Shown here one piece after another: positions 1 through 6,846 of a stretch of DNA of 53,737 nt. Position 1 is the stretch's first letter. Every line of letters begins with the position of its first letter. A program made the position numbers and the translations under genes. Source of the stretch: Erysipelotrichaceae bacterium (GTDB lineage: Bacteria; Bacillota_I; Bacilli_A; Erysipelotrichales; Erysipelotrichaceae); contig JAFRIG010000058.1 in the NCBI GenBank assembly GCA_017432895.1, forward strand, positions 1 through 53,737. The letters run 5' to 3'. Under the pieces are notes generated by a model. The model had not been told where the DNA came from. It saw nothing but the letters and a program-made list of their open reading frames with translations, and searched no databases.

Positions 1-2
1 CA

Positions 3-68
3 ACTGCCGATGAACTGATACAGTCTAAAGCTTCTTCCAGATGTCCTAGAGGTTCATATAGATCTTAG
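3..68 (+). other. Possible 3' end of an unknown plus-strand gene
   Basis: A plus-strand frame is open from the window edge to a TAG at 66-68, about 21 codons. I do not recognise the peptide. The 80 bases that follow, up to the yjbQ stop at 149, hold no hairpin with a T-tract. This could be the tail of a convergent gene cut by the window edge, or chance. Confidence 0.15.
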
Positions 69-148
69 GTGTTATTTGATTGAAAATGATCAGATTCTTT
101 TAAACAACACTTGACAAATGGTACTTACATATCAGATTTTTCTGTTTC

Positions 149-673
149 TTATTCGCCGATCACGACGACTTTGCAGCGTCTCTCCCTGGCATGCGTCCGA
201 TCGAAATCGACGAAATAGACATAACCCGTCTTGCCTACGCCGAGCTGGCCATTATCCACTTCAAAGGTGGCGGAATTGCCTAAGATAGTCGCTTTGAGAT
301 GGGCATCGGCGTTCCAGAGTTCTTCCCTGGTACCGCTGGGCAGATATTTCAGATAATCCGGCCAGGCTTCCACTTCTTCCAGATGTTTGAGACCGGGATA
401 GAAATACTGACCCCAGGCCGTCTGGTCGGGAATGATCTTGGCTAAAGCGTTATCCAGATCCTGCTGAATGAATTCCTTGCCATTTGGCAGCGTGTCATGT
501 ACGTACTCTTCAAAGAAGACCGAACAGGTCGTGTGCGGCGAAATAACGCAGCAGATCCCGTCTTTGATCCCTGAACGGGCAATGATCTCCTTGACCTGTG
601 TCGTGATGTCGATATAGGTCGGCGAGACCCCTTTCGACATGATACCTGTGATTGTTTCCTTGTAAACTGACAT
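149..673 (-). CDS. yjbQ: YjbQ/UPF0047 family protein
   Basis: A 174-residue single-domain protein of the YjbQ (UPF0047) family. The family has a compact beta fold; some members show weak thiamine-phosphate synthase activity, but the physiological role is unsettled. Family signatures visible here are a SPHTTCSVFF stretch near residues 45-54, the downstream segment around NADAHLKATILG, and the closing GQLGVGKTGYVYFVDFD run. The length matches the longer members of the family. An AGGGGG Shine-Dalgarno lies 5-6 nt before the ATG. The gene is 27 bp downstream of a small membrane-protein gene and may be cotranscribed with it; nothing ties it to the PTS operon further upstream, which ends in its own terminator. 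The family assignment is firm and the biochemical role is open. Confidence 0.85.
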   Translation of the reverse strand: MSVYKETITGIMSKGVSPTYIDITTQVKEIIARSGIKDGICCVISPHTTCSVFFEEYVHDTLPNGKEFIQQDLDNALAKIIPDQTAWGQYFYPGLKHLEEVEAWPDYLKYLPSGTREELWNADAHLKATILGNSATFEVDNGQLGVGKTGYVYFVDFDRTHARERRCKVVVIGE

Positions 674-700
674 ATTAACCCCCTATTTATATTTAACTTT

Positions 701-1198
701 CTATTGTTTCTTTTCTTTTTTATTTGCTTCAGCGTTTGAGCGATGCGCGTAGGCTCTGATCGTATCCGGATGCATCTCATCCTCTTTGGCGATCAGATAG
801 GAGAATAATTCATCTCCGTCATTGAAATATGAGCAATCAATCCAATATCTGCCCTTTAATAAACCGCTGGTATCCTTATTGATCCTGAGATAGATCTTCT
901 TGGCCAGCGGGAAATCTTTGACGCGAAAATCCAGTATATCCTTGAACAGATACTTATGTTCCTTGTTGAAGGCTTTAAATGTGATGCTTTTATCATCGAT
1001 GTCGATCTCTTCGGGATTGGAAATGGAGACAAAGGTGTTGATCAGCTGATACAGGCAGATCAGTAGTACCAGTCCCGATAATGCGCTTCTACTGATGATA
1101 AACTGATATAGTGAAAACAAGGCTATGGCGGCTGTGAAATAGCCGATATAGACGACTTTGAACTGATAATATTTTTTCTGATAGATGTATTTTTTCAT
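701..1198 (-). CDS. Small membrane protein with two N-terminal TM segments
   Basis: About 165 residues. Two hydrophobic segments near the N-terminus (roughly residues 15-35 and 40-58) are followed by a soluble, beta-rich-looking domain and a lysine-rich tail ending KKEKKQ. The soluble part loosely resembles bacterial PH-like domains that sit behind a TM pair, but I see no diagnostic motif and do not assign a function. The frame extends upstream to a TTG at 1249. That would place the start inside the terminator hairpin at 1204-1234, so the ATG at 1196-1198 (MKKYIYQ) is preferred. No clear Shine-Dalgarno precedes it, only CTTTTTCCAATC from the terminator tail, so the start remains uncertain. 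It may be expressed by read-through or from a promoter I cannot see. Confidence 0.6.
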   Translation of the reverse strand: MKKYIYQKKYYQFKVVYIGYFTAAIALFSLYQFIISRSALSGLVLLICLYQLINTFVSISNPEEIDIDDKSITFKAFNKEHKYLFKDILDFRVKDFPLAKKIYLRINKDTSGLLKGRYWIDCSYFNDGDELFSYLIAKEDEMHPDTIRAYAHRSNAEANKKEKKQ

Positions 1199-1203
1199 GA
1201 TTG

Positions 1204-1234
1204 GAAAAAGAAAAGGGCTTAGAAAAGCCCTTTT
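1204..1234 (-). terminator. Rho-independent terminator of the PTS operon
   Basis: A perfect 10-bp stem (1211-1220 with 1225-1234) closes a 4-nt loop and is followed on the minus strand by CTTTTT. It sits 19 bp after the EIIC stop codon and directly before the next gene. Confidence 0.9.
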
Positions 1235-1252
1235 CTTTGCGAAAGACAAAGC

Positions 1253-2593
1253 TTATGCGTTGTTTTCTTTTCTGATCCTCATGCCATTCCAGACAGCGAA
1301 ACCAACAGCAACGGCGGCAAAAATAACGTAACCGACGACCGGTGAGATCGTACCTAACGTGTATAAGAGCCAGGTCAACGGGTTAGCACCATCACAGATG
1401 GATGACAGAGAAGCGATGTCCGTGTAAGAACCGATGCTGTGGCAGACAGCCGTCGTCGGAGCTGCCAGAGCTGTTGAGAAGTAGAAACCGGCGATCATGA
1501 CGATAATACCGGTGATCAGGCTTCTGAAACCGTTGCCCTTGCAAAGAGGCAGGATCAAAACGAACATGAACGGGAAAGTGCCTAAGTCACCTGCAGGCAG
1601 AACTGTGTTGCCCGGAAGGATGAAAGCCAATAAGACTGAAAGAGGTACGAAGATCAAAGACAGAGCGATCGTGAGCGGATGTCCGCAGCCGACAGCTGAA
1701 TCCAGACCGATGTAAATCTTTCCTTTGCCCTGGAAGTGCTTGTCCATGAAGGAAGAAGCAGCATCAGAGATCGGCATTAAGCCTTCCATCAGCAGAGCAG
1801 CCATCTTCGGAATGATGACCATGGCGGCAGCCAGATAAACGGCTGTTTCGACCAGCGTCTTGAAATCCTGTCCGCCCAGTAAGCCGATAAGGATACCCAT
1901 GACGAAACCGACGATGACCGGTTCGCCAAAGATACCGATCTTTTCCTGTAACATTTCGAGGTTGAAGTCGATATCTCTTAATCCAGGGATCTTTTCGATG
2001 ACCCAGTTACATACTAATGCGATCGGGGCAAACGCAGTAGAGAAACCGTGAGGAAGAGATACGCCAGGCATAGCCAGAGTTCTGTCAAGAGCTGGAGCTG
2101 TGACATCGCCTAAGACCAGAATGATTACCTCATTGGCAACAGCAGCAGCAACACCGAGAGCAACATTGCCCGTAGCGGCGGCGATCAGAGAACCCGTGAA
2201 AGCGAAATGCCAGTAGTTCCAGATGTCTACGTCGACTGTCTGCGTCGTCTGAGTGACGATCATGATGATGTTGACCAGCAGACAAACCGGAATGATGACG
2301 GAGCCAACTTGTGTAGCGAATGCAGCAGCAGCCGCAGCCGGCCAGCCGATATCGACAGTGCTCAATGATAAGCCCAGATTCGAAGACATTGCGCCAACAG
2401 CTGTAGCCAGAGGAGCCAACAGGCCTGTCGCAACATCAAGGCCTAAAAGACCGACGGCAACCGTCAGACCGCCACGGAATGACTTGCCGAATCCTGCACC
2501 CAAAACCAATCCGATAAGGGTAATGATGATAGGCATCATGACCAGCTTACCTAAATCGCTGATGGATCCAAAGATGTTTAAAATAGCTTGCAT
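1253..2593 (-). CDS. gatC: PTS galactitol-type transporter, EIIC component
   Basis: A 446-residue polytopic membrane protein of the galactitol (Gat) PTS family. It forms the sugar channel that couples uptake of a polyol or ketose to phosphorylation by the EIIB partner. Alternating hydrophobic segments run the whole length. Gat-family landmarks include the early GLVLGAGFGKSFRGGL segment, the QTVDVDIWNYWHFAFTGSL region near residues 118-136, and a later LDSAVGCGHPLTIALSL stretch. The length is typical for GatC (about 450). An AAGGGGGAT Shine-Dalgarno precedes the ATG. It is the last gene of the EIIA-aldolase-TIM-EIIB-EIIC operon and is followed by a strong terminator. The family is clear, but the sugar cannot be read from sequence; galactitol, tagatose or another polyol are candidates. 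Confidence 0.92.
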   Translation of the reverse strand: MQAILNIFGSISDLGKLVMMPIIITLIGLVLGAGFGKSFRGGLTVAVGLLGLDVATGLLAPLATAVGAMSSNLGLSLSTVDIGWPAAAAAAFATQVGSVIIPVCLLVNIIMIVTQTTQTVDVDIWNYWHFAFTGSLIAAATGNVALGVAAAVANEVIILVLGDVTAPALDRTLAMPGVSLPHGFSTAFAPIALVCNWVIEKIPGLRDIDFNLEMLQEKIGIFGEPVIVGFVMGILIGLLGGQDFKTLVETAVYLAAAMVIIPKMAALLMEGLMPISDAASSFMDKHFQGKGKIYIGLDSAVGCGHPLTIALSLIFVPLSVLLAFILPGNTVLPAGDLGTFPFMFVLILPLCKGNGFRSLITGIIVMIAGFYFSTALAAPTTAVCHSIGSYTDIASLSSICDGANPLTWLLYTLGTISPVVGYVIFAAVAVGFAVWNGMRIRKENNA

Positions 2594-2684
2594 AATTTTA
2601 AAAATCCCCCTTTTATTGTTTTTTTTCGGAGATGAATTGCCCCTGATATCTCCGATATTTAACTAGATGCCTCTAGAAAAATAC
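2594..2684 (-). promoter_or_regulatory. EIIB-EIIC intergenic hairpins (processing or stability element?)
   Basis: In the minus-strand transcript this 91-nt gap can form CTAGA-GGCA-TCTAG and a 7-bp stem, CGGAGAT with ATCTCCG, around a 14-nt loop. The second stem is followed by a run of A, not U, so it is not an intrinsic terminator for this operon. Such hairpins between PTS genes can set mRNA segment stability, but that role is inference here. Confidence 0.4.
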
Positions 2685-2978
2685 TTATTTGTTTTCCTTG
2701 AACAGGATCTCTTCGATCTCGTTATAGATCGGTTCAGTACCGCGGTTGATGATCAGATTCGTCGCGATGACGACCGGGCATGAACAAGGCGTCTTATTCG
2801 GCACCGTAGAAACAACGATGTCGTAGTTGGGTGACTGTCCGGGAACTTCCGCAACTTTGCATTGCGTGATCGTGAACTGACCCTTATAGCCTCTTTTGTT
2901 CAGTTCTTCTTCCAGTCTTTTATGAACGACTGTGCTTGTCGCAACTCCCGTTGCACAACATAATAAGATTCTTTTCAT
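2685..2978 (-). CDS. gatB: PTS galactitol-type EIIB component
   Basis: A 97-residue cytoplasmic phosphocarrier of the galactitol EIIB family. It accepts phosphate from EIIA on a cysteine and passes it to the sugar bound by EIIC. The active-site P-loop is at the N-terminus as CCATGVATST (residues 7-16); Cys8 aligns with the phosphorylated cysteine. The length is typical for a free-standing GatB. An AAGGAG Shine-Dalgarno lies 7 nt before the ATG. A plausible internal promoter (TTGCAA, 18-bp spacer, TATAAT) occupies the gap to the TIM gene, so EIIB and EIIC may be partly expressed apart from the enzymes upstream. Confidence 0.92.
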   Translation of the reverse strand: MKRILLCCATGVATSTVVHKRLEEELNKRGYKGQFTITQCKVAEVPGQSPNYDIVVSTVPNKTPCSCPVVIATNLIINRGTEPIYNEIEEILFKENK

Positions 2979-3016
2979 TTATTAACTCCTTTCAACTGCA
3001 AAATACCCTAAATTAA

Positions 3017-3046
3017 ATTATATAACTCTCGCAAAACCCATTGCAA
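3017..3046 (-). promoter_or_regulatory. Candidate internal promoter before gatB
   Basis: On the minus strand a TTGCAA box (3041-3046) and a TATAAT box (3017-3022) are 18 bp apart, directly after the TIM-paralogue stop codon and 39 bp before the EIIB start. Visual match only. Confidence 0.45.
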
Positions 3047-3745
3047 TTACTGACAGAAATCTTTTCTTGCCCGATCAAGAGCTTCAAACATCTCTTCCAG
3101 TTTGGCAAACGGATCTTCCGCCGCCACGATGCCACTTGTACCACCCGTAGCATCCGCGCCTGATTTGATGGCTTTATAGACATCTTCGCCGCTTGATATA
3201 CCCGCTGCCTGTAAAGTCTTGGTGTTAGGTGAAACAGTCTTAACGGCTTCATTGGTCGCTTCCATATAGGAGATATCAGCCGATTTACCCGTACCGATCA
3301 GGCTCTTCAATTCACAGACCATGACATCCGGATGCAGCTGCGCGATCGCTTTGGCATCGGCGATATCATCGGCACATACGACCGTCAGAATACCCAGTTC
3401 ATCCGCTCTGGCGATGGTTTCGGTCAGTTCGGATACGGTCATCGGATTTTCCGCATGATTTAAGAACGTGGCCCTGACACCTGCTGCCTTTAAGGCTTCA
3501 GGCAGGATGTGGCCCATGCCTCTGCCCGGTTTCAATGATTCCATGTGCTGAGCGGTGACGATCAGATGCGGACACTCTTTGGCGATCGTGGCCAGATCGA
3601 CATGCTGGGCAGTGAAAATGACATCGAAGTCATACTTGACGGCCAGTTCTTCACATTTTCTGGCCAGTTTCAAAGATCCCTCGCCATAAAGATAGGCTTT
3701 GGGATTACATACAAAGAACGGTCTTCTTAATTGAGCTTTTTCCAT
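3047..3745 (-). CDS. Archaeal-type triosephosphate isomerase paralogue
   Basis: A 232-residue TIM-barrel of the triosephosphate isomerase superfamily, clearly shorter than the usual bacterial enzyme (about 250). Catalytic residues are in place: Asn14 and Lys16 in CNPKAY, His97 and Glu99 in LNHAEN, Glu145 in CELKSLIGTG, and the loop-6 phosphate gripper GTGKSAD. The C-terminal phosphate loops (AAGISSGEDV and GGTSGIVAAEDP) resemble the short archaeal TIM rather than the bacterial GGSV/VGGASL type. It sits between the class II aldolase (2-bp gap) and EIIB of a PTS operon. It therefore probably acts on a triose or tetrose phosphate made in that pathway and is not the glycolytic housekeeping copy. 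TIM homologues acting on erythrulose phosphates are known, so the substrate is open. AAAGGCAGG serves as Shine-Dalgarno. Confidence 0.82.
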   Translation of the reverse strand: MEKAQLRRPFFVCNPKAYLYGEGSLKLARKCEELAVKYDFDVIFTAQHVDLATIAKECPHLIVTAQHMESLKPGRGMGHILPEALKAAGVRATFLNHAENPMTVSELTETIARADELGILTVVCADDIADAKAIAQLHPDVMVCELKSLIGTGKSADISYMEATNEAVKTVSPNTKTLQAAGISSGEDVYKAIKSGADATGGTSGIVAAEDPFAKLEEMFEALDRARKDFCQ

Positions 3746-3747
3746 GT

Positions 3748-4599
3748 TTAACCTGCCTTTCCCGTGTGGAAGAGTCGGAAATAGAATTTCAGTTTCTCGC
3801 TGATGGCGCTGTTGGCATCTTTCATCAGCTTGTACCAGTTGATATAGTCTTCACCTTTTACGGCTTCAATGGCCGCTACGGTGAAATCCGTAAAGACGTT
3901 GATCTTGGAGATGCCCTCCGTAGCGCATCTTTCCAGATTCTCATCGCCCGAGCCGGAACCGCCATGCAAGACAAGCGGGATCGCCAATGCATCTCTTAAT
4001 TCATGCAGACGCTCGAAATCGATGACCGGAGTCCCCTTATACAGACCATGGGAAGTACCGATCGAGACGGCCAAAGAATCAACACCGGTCTCTTCGACGA
4101 ATTTTTTGGCCATTTCCACTTCCGTATAGATGTTCTTGTCTTCTCTTAAAGCTTCCATGTTTTCGGAAGTTATGACATCACCCGAACCGACATGACCAAG
4201 TTCAGCTTCAACGACCACACCACGGGCATGGGCATATTCACAAGCCTCCCTGGTCAAAGTGACATTTTCTTCATAAGGTTTGGCCGAAGCATCGATCATG
4301 ACGGATGTAAAGCCCATATCGACAGCCTTTTTGACCGTTTCCAGATCCTGACCGTGGTCAAGATGCAAAGCTACCGGAACAGAGGCCTTTTCCCCATAGA
4401 ATTTGCCTAAAGTAAACGCTTCCTCCAGAGAAAGCATATCCTGATGAGCCTGCGCGAAACTTAGGATCACCGGCACACCAAGTTCCTCTGCCGTTTCCAC
4501 ATAAGTCCTACAGGAATTGGAATCCCAGTAATCGGGTGCGACGATCGCATAGCCTTCCTTACGGGATTTTTCAAACATTTCTTTTGTCGTTACTAACAT
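3748..4599 (-). CDS. Class II ketose-bisphosphate aldolase (GatY/KbaY/FbaA family)
   Basis: A 283-residue zinc-dependent aldolase that splits a ketohexose 1,6-bisphosphate into dihydroxyacetone phosphate and an aldehyde. Visible residues are the HLDHG motif (His79, catalytic Asp81, zinc ligand His82), the EAELG segment 131-135, GTSHG with zinc ligand His184, and HGGSG with zinc ligand His212. The length matches the GatY/KbaY/FbaA group of about 285. It sits in a galactitol-type PTS operon, 2 bp from the TIM paralogue and 2 bp from EIIA. Tagatose 1,6-bisphosphate is therefore a reasonable substrate, although fructose bisphosphate cannot be excluded. The PfkB kinase at 6846-7730 could supply the second phosphate. 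A GAGGAG Shine-Dalgarno precedes the ATG. Confidence 0.88.
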   Translation of the reverse strand: MLVTTKEMFEKSRKEGYAIVAPDYWDSNSCRTYVETAEELGVPVILSFAQAHQDMLSLEEAFTLGKFYGEKASVPVALHLDHGQDLETVKKAVDMGFTSVMIDASAKPYEENVTLTREACEYAHARGVVVEAELGHVGSGDVITSENMEALREDKNIYTEVEMAKKFVEETGVDSLAVSIGTSHGLYKGTPVIDFERLHELRDALAIPLVLHGGSGSGDENLERCATEGISKINVFTDFTVAAIEAVKGEDYINWYKLMKDANSAISEKLKFYFRLFHTGKAG

Positions 4600-4601
4600 T
4601 T

Positions 4602-5072
4602 CTACTCCTCGATATCCAAACCCGCTTCTTTGATCAGCTCGTAATATTCTTCATAAGTGTCTGCTTTCGCAAATCTTTCCATCAGATCGTTATTCTGGAA
4701 GACATCCATCAGTTTCATCAGCATATCCAGCTGCTGGTGAGCTTCTTTCAAAGCCATCATGAACATCATCGTCACCGGAATCAGTTTGTCATCCGTTCCC
4801 ATTTCAACGAATTCTACCGGTTCCTCCAACGACATGAAACCGATCTGGGTCCTGTTGACATGTTCCGGGTCCGTATGCGGGATCGCTACGCACATATTGT
4901 CGAGACTTAATCCGGTCGCAAAATTCTTTTCTCTGGTGATTATCCCCTCAAAAAAACTGTCCTTTGCGACACCGCTGTTCATGAACTCGTCTGCCAGCAT
5001 TTTTAAGGCTTCTTCCTTGCTGGCGGCATGTCTATGAAACAATGCGATCTTAGCATCAAACATATCTGCCAT
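4602..5072 (-). CDS. gatA: PTS EIIA component, galactitol/fructose type
   Basis: A 156-residue EIIA protein of the mannitol-fructose-galactitol superfamily. It takes phosphate from HPr on a histidine and hands it to EIIB. The active-site histidine is His66 in the AIPHTDPEH motif, with the usual ATGLSLDNMC lead-in (residues 52-61). The length is normal for a free-standing GatA. It is the first gene of the operon. A strong AGGAGG lies upstream, but 13 nt from the ATG, which is longer than optimal; no alternative start fits better. Divergent transcription begins 117 bp away with the plus-strand membrane-protein gene, so both may respond to one regulatory region. No regulator gene for the operon is in view. 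Confidence 0.9.
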   Translation of the reverse strand: MADMFDAKIALFHRHAASKEEALKMLADEFMNSGVAKDSFFEGIITREKNFATGLSLDNMCVAIPHTDPEHVNRTQIGFMSLEEPVEFVEMGTDDKLIPVTMMFMMALKEAHQQLDMLMKLMDVFQNNDLMERFAKADTYEEYYELIKEAGLDIEE

Positions 5073-5129
5073 ATTATAAATTTATCCTCCTAAAAATATT
5101 ATAAAACATCTCACTTTTCAGAAACGAAT

Positions 5130-5159
5130 TTTATACACTTTTCTTACAAAAATATACAA
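5130..5159 (-). promoter_or_regulatory. Candidate promoter of the PTS operon
   Basis: On the minus strand TTGTAT (5154-5159) and TATAAA (5130-5135) are 18 bp apart, upstream of the gatA Shine-Dalgarno. A second TATAAT at 5098-5103 would start transcription inside the SD and is less likely. I see no convincing cre site. Confidence 0.4.
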
Positions 5160-5176
5160 TACGTCAGACAAATGAA

Positions 5177-5182
5177 TATAAT
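5177..5182 (+). promoter_or_regulatory. -10 box with leaderless geometry
   Basis: TATAAT is followed by exactly 6 nt (GGATTT) and then the ATG at 5189. With the usual -12 to -7 placement, transcription would begin on the A of the start codon. There is no convincing Shine-Dalgarno and no clear -35 box. Confidence 0.55.
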
Positions 5183-5188
5183 GGATTT

Positions 5189-5728
5189 ATGGCCAAAAAA
5201 GAAAAGAACTATGATCTTAACGCCTTGAACGGGATCTCTATCTACCATGAAAACAAAAGAACGGTCTATGCCCCCTTCTATTCAAAAAAGGCTTATATCA
5301 TCAACGAAAACAACGTCTCTCACTACAATACCTACATTCAGGGCTATCTGATCGCCATCGTGATCTTCCTGCTTGCCCAGATCTTTTACAGGCATCTGTG
5401 GGTCTCATTATTGCTGGCGTTGCTGTTTATGGTCTCGACGTTTATCATTTTCAAAAGAAATTTTCTGGATAAAGCCGCAGTCATCGAAGATTATAAAAAG
5501 CCCCAAAGAGATAACTTCATTACCCGTCAGGCCAGACTGGAAAAGAAAAACATCCGGACCATCATTATCTGTTCGCCTCTTTTGGCAGCGGCGATCCTGT
5601 TTAATTCCTATCTGAACAAAGTTGAAGGCGACATGCTCTATCTCATGATCTTCATCGCCATAATCGCCGTATTGTATGGCCTCCTGCATATCTATATCCT
5701 GCTATACAAAAACAGAAATTCATTATAA
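5189..5728 (+). CDS. Unknown four-TM membrane protein
   Basis: A 179-residue protein and the only intact plus-strand gene in the window. A basic, soluble N-terminal stretch of about 48 residues is followed by a pair of TM segments (roughly 50-67 and 70-88). Then comes a charged cytoplasmic-looking loop of about 35 residues and a second TM pair (roughly 123-141 and 149-172). I do not recognise the family. It is divergent from the PTS operon and ends in a strong terminator. Its start lies 6 nt behind a perfect TATAAT and lacks an SD, so the transcript is predicted to be leaderless. Base composition matches the surroundings. It probably sits in the cytoplasmic membrane; function unknown. Confidence 0.75.
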   Translation: MAKKEKNYDLNALNGISIYHENKRTVYAPFYSKKAYIINENNVSHYNTYIQGYLIAIVIFLLAQIFYRHLWVSLLLALLFMVSTFIIFKRNFLDKAAVIEDYKKPQRDNFITRQARLEKKNIRTIIICSPLLAAAILFNSYLNKVEGDMLYLMIFIAIIAVLYGLLHIYILLYKNRNSL

Positions 5729-5752
5729 AAGATCGGAAAACCGATCTTTTTT
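5727..5752 (+). terminator. Rho-independent terminator
   Basis: A perfect 10-bp stem AAAAGATCGG/CCGATCTTTT with an AAAA loop, followed by TT, directly after the stop codon of the plus-strand membrane-protein gene. Confidence 0.9.
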
Positions 5753-5756
5753 CGTA

Positions 5757-5782
5757 AAAGAAAAGACCTCTGTCAGGTCTTA
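5757..5782 (-). terminator. Rho-independent terminator of yneF
   Basis: A 7-bp stem (5763-5769 with 5775-5781) is followed on the minus strand by TTCTTTT. The yneF stop codon lies within the 5' arm. Confidence 0.8.
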
Positions 5783-5989
5783 CTGTCCCATCGATTTCAT
5801 GATGGCTCGAATCTGTGCTTCGGAAGGTTTTCTGCCCATCTGAGCATACATCGCGCGGATCATCTTTTCGTTGATAGGCGGATTTTCTTTGAGCTGCTTT
5901 TCAAAATTCTTTCTGGTCACAAAGTATGTGATCACCGCACCTGCGACACCACCGATCACAAAATATAATATCGACATCCAAAAATCCAT
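5780..5989 (-). CDS. yneF: YneF family (UPF0154) membrane protein
   Basis: A 69-residue protein of the YneF/UPF0154 family, found across Bacillota and mollicutes. One N-terminal TM segment (about residues 5-24, rich in G, A, V and I) is followed by a conserved cytoplasmic tail with NPPINEKMIRAMYAQMGRKP and a second helix ending KSMGQ. This pattern and length are diagnostic. The molecular role is unknown. AAAGGAC lies before the ATG. It stands alone between its own terminator and the structured RNA region upstream. Confidence 0.9.
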   Translation of the reverse strand: MDFWMSILYFVIGGVAGAVITYFVTRKNFEKQLKENPPINEKMIRAMYAQMGRKPSEAQIRAIMKSMGQ

Positions 5990-6024
5990 ATTAAATACCG
6001 TCCTTTACCTAATAAATTCTATCT

Positions 6025-6199
6025 TAAACAAAAGCTTTTGTCTAATATAGCCCTAATGGGTGAGAAATTTCCCTTTTCTCAAAGGTGGGCCATCTATAGC
6101 TGCCTTTAGGATCCCTGATTAAGGTCTTCAACACCGGCAGCTAATTTCCAATAGTCCGTAAATATAGTGTAGGAATTTCATTGTATCCCATTAGGTACT
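6025..6199 (-). ncRNA. ssrS: Structured RNA, probable 6S RNA (ssrS)
   Basis: The 284-bp gap between yneF and the lipoprotein gene holds no ORF but strong structure. On the minus strand a TATAAT (6203-6208) lies about 7 nt before a closing helix, CCTAATGGG (6187-6195) with CCCATTAGG (6052-6060), 9 bp perfect. Inside are a second helix (6172-6179 with 6064-6072, one bulge), a large two-sided bubble, and an apical 8-bp helix (6136-6143 with 6097-6104). A small CCTTT-GAGA-AAAGG hairpin can form on the 3' side of the bubble, as in known 6S RNAs. The 3' end runs into an ACAAAAGCTTTTGT palindrome plus TTT at about 6025-6042, a weak terminator. The size, about 175 nt, suits 6S. Identification rests on architecture alone. 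The plus strand has the same pairing but no promoter of comparable quality. Confidence 0.55.
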
Positions 6200-6223
6200 T
6201 TCATTATATGCGTTTATTACACT

Positions 6224-6263
6224 CATTACCAGTCTTGACTTGAAAGGTCAAAATGTGGTAATG
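6224..6263. repeat. Inverted repeat upstream of the structured RNA
   Basis: CATTACC (6224-6230) pairs with GGTAATG (6257-6263), with an inner TTGAC/GTCAA pair. It lies between the lipoprotein-gene terminator and the -10 box of the predicted RNA, so it could be an operator or upstream promoter element. Confidence 0.4.
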
Positions 6264-6291
6264 AAAAAGCCGTTTATTCGACAAACGGCTT
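6264..6291 (-). terminator. Rho-independent terminator of the pfkB-lipoprotein unit
   Basis: AAGCCGTTT (6283-6291, minus strand) pairs with AAACGGCTT (6267-6275) around a 7-nt loop and is followed by TTT. The lipoprotein stop codon (6274-6276) is inside the hairpin. Confidence 0.85.
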
Positions 6292-6846
6292 CATAATGTT
6301 CCGATAGGAATCTTTGAATTTTTCGATCTGGGTTTCCGAATCAAGCGAATAATCATCGAAACAGATCTGGGAAGCGTAAAACTCTCCATTTACCACCGAA
6401 AACACGTGTGGGGTCAATAAAGTCTTTTCGCCATCTTCTCCAAAACCCATTATCGGCTCCAGATAGGAACTGAGTTTTTCCTGCAGCTGCTTGTCTTCGA
6501 TCAAACCATCCTGTTGATTGTAGGCATCGATGTAATAGACGGTCTGGTTGAGCTCTTTGGCCACTTCATCCAGATATTTGCAGACTCTTTGGCAGCAGTT
6601 GCAGTTTTCTCTGCCGAAGTAGAAGATGCCGGAAGACTTGTTGTCGATGACATTGAACAGCTCTTTCACCGAGATCAGTCTGAAATTATGATCGGTCGAA
6701 GAGACACCTTCGTAGGCCGACATATCGATCCTGGTGGAAACGATTTCATAGGTATACTCCGGCTTGAGAGTTTCTTCCTCCTCCTGTTTCCTGCCGCACG
6801 ATACAAGAAGCAGCAGGATGAACAGGCATGCAATGATCTTTCTCAT
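6274..6846 (-). CDS. Lipoprotein with thioredoxin-like CNCC site
   Basis: A 190-residue predicted lipoprotein. The signal peptide ends in a lipobox, LVSC, with Cys17 as the lipidated residue, so the protein should be anchored on the outer face of the membrane. The mature part looks like a thioredoxin-fold domain. A beta-strand SGIFYFGRE leads into Cys82, Cys84 and Cys85 (spacing CxxC between 82 and 85) and an amphipathic helix with Cys89, and a TPHVF cis-proline-like segment occurs later near residue 146. A disulfide or thiol role outside the cell is therefore inferred, without a specific partner. Its ATG overlaps the stop of the PfkB kinase gene (ATGA), so it is translationally coupled to a cytoplasmic sugar kinase, an odd pairing. 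Confidence 0.75.
   Translation of the reverse strand: MRKIIACLFILLLLVSCGRKQEEEETLKPEYTYEIVSTRIDMSAYEGVSSTDHNFRLISVKELFNVIDNKSSGIFYFGRENCNCCQRVCKYLDEVAKELNQTVYYIDAYNQQDGLIEDKQLQEKLSSYLEPIMGFGEDGEKTLLTPHVFSVVNGEFYASQICFDDYSLDSETQIEKFKDSYRNIMKPFVE

Noticed and set aside
1199..1249. TTG start at 1249 for the small membrane protein
   Set aside because: Would place the start codon and first codons across the PTS-operon terminator hairpin.
2253..2666. Plus-strand open frame over EIIC, Ala/Pro/Met-rich
   Set aside because: Antisense to a membrane-protein gene, and composition is what antisense of hydrophobic codons gives. Not a gene.
5098..5103. TATAAT as the main promoter of the PTS operon
   Set aside because: Its +1 would fall in the Shine-Dalgarno of gatA, so it could not give a translatable SD-led mRNA.
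6025..6199. Plus-strand reading of the structured RNA
   Set aside because: The same pairing exists, but only the minus strand has a TATAAT at the right distance and a 3' palindrome followed by T. It was also compared by eye with T-box, SAM, TPP, FMN, SRP and tmRNA signatures, and none matched.
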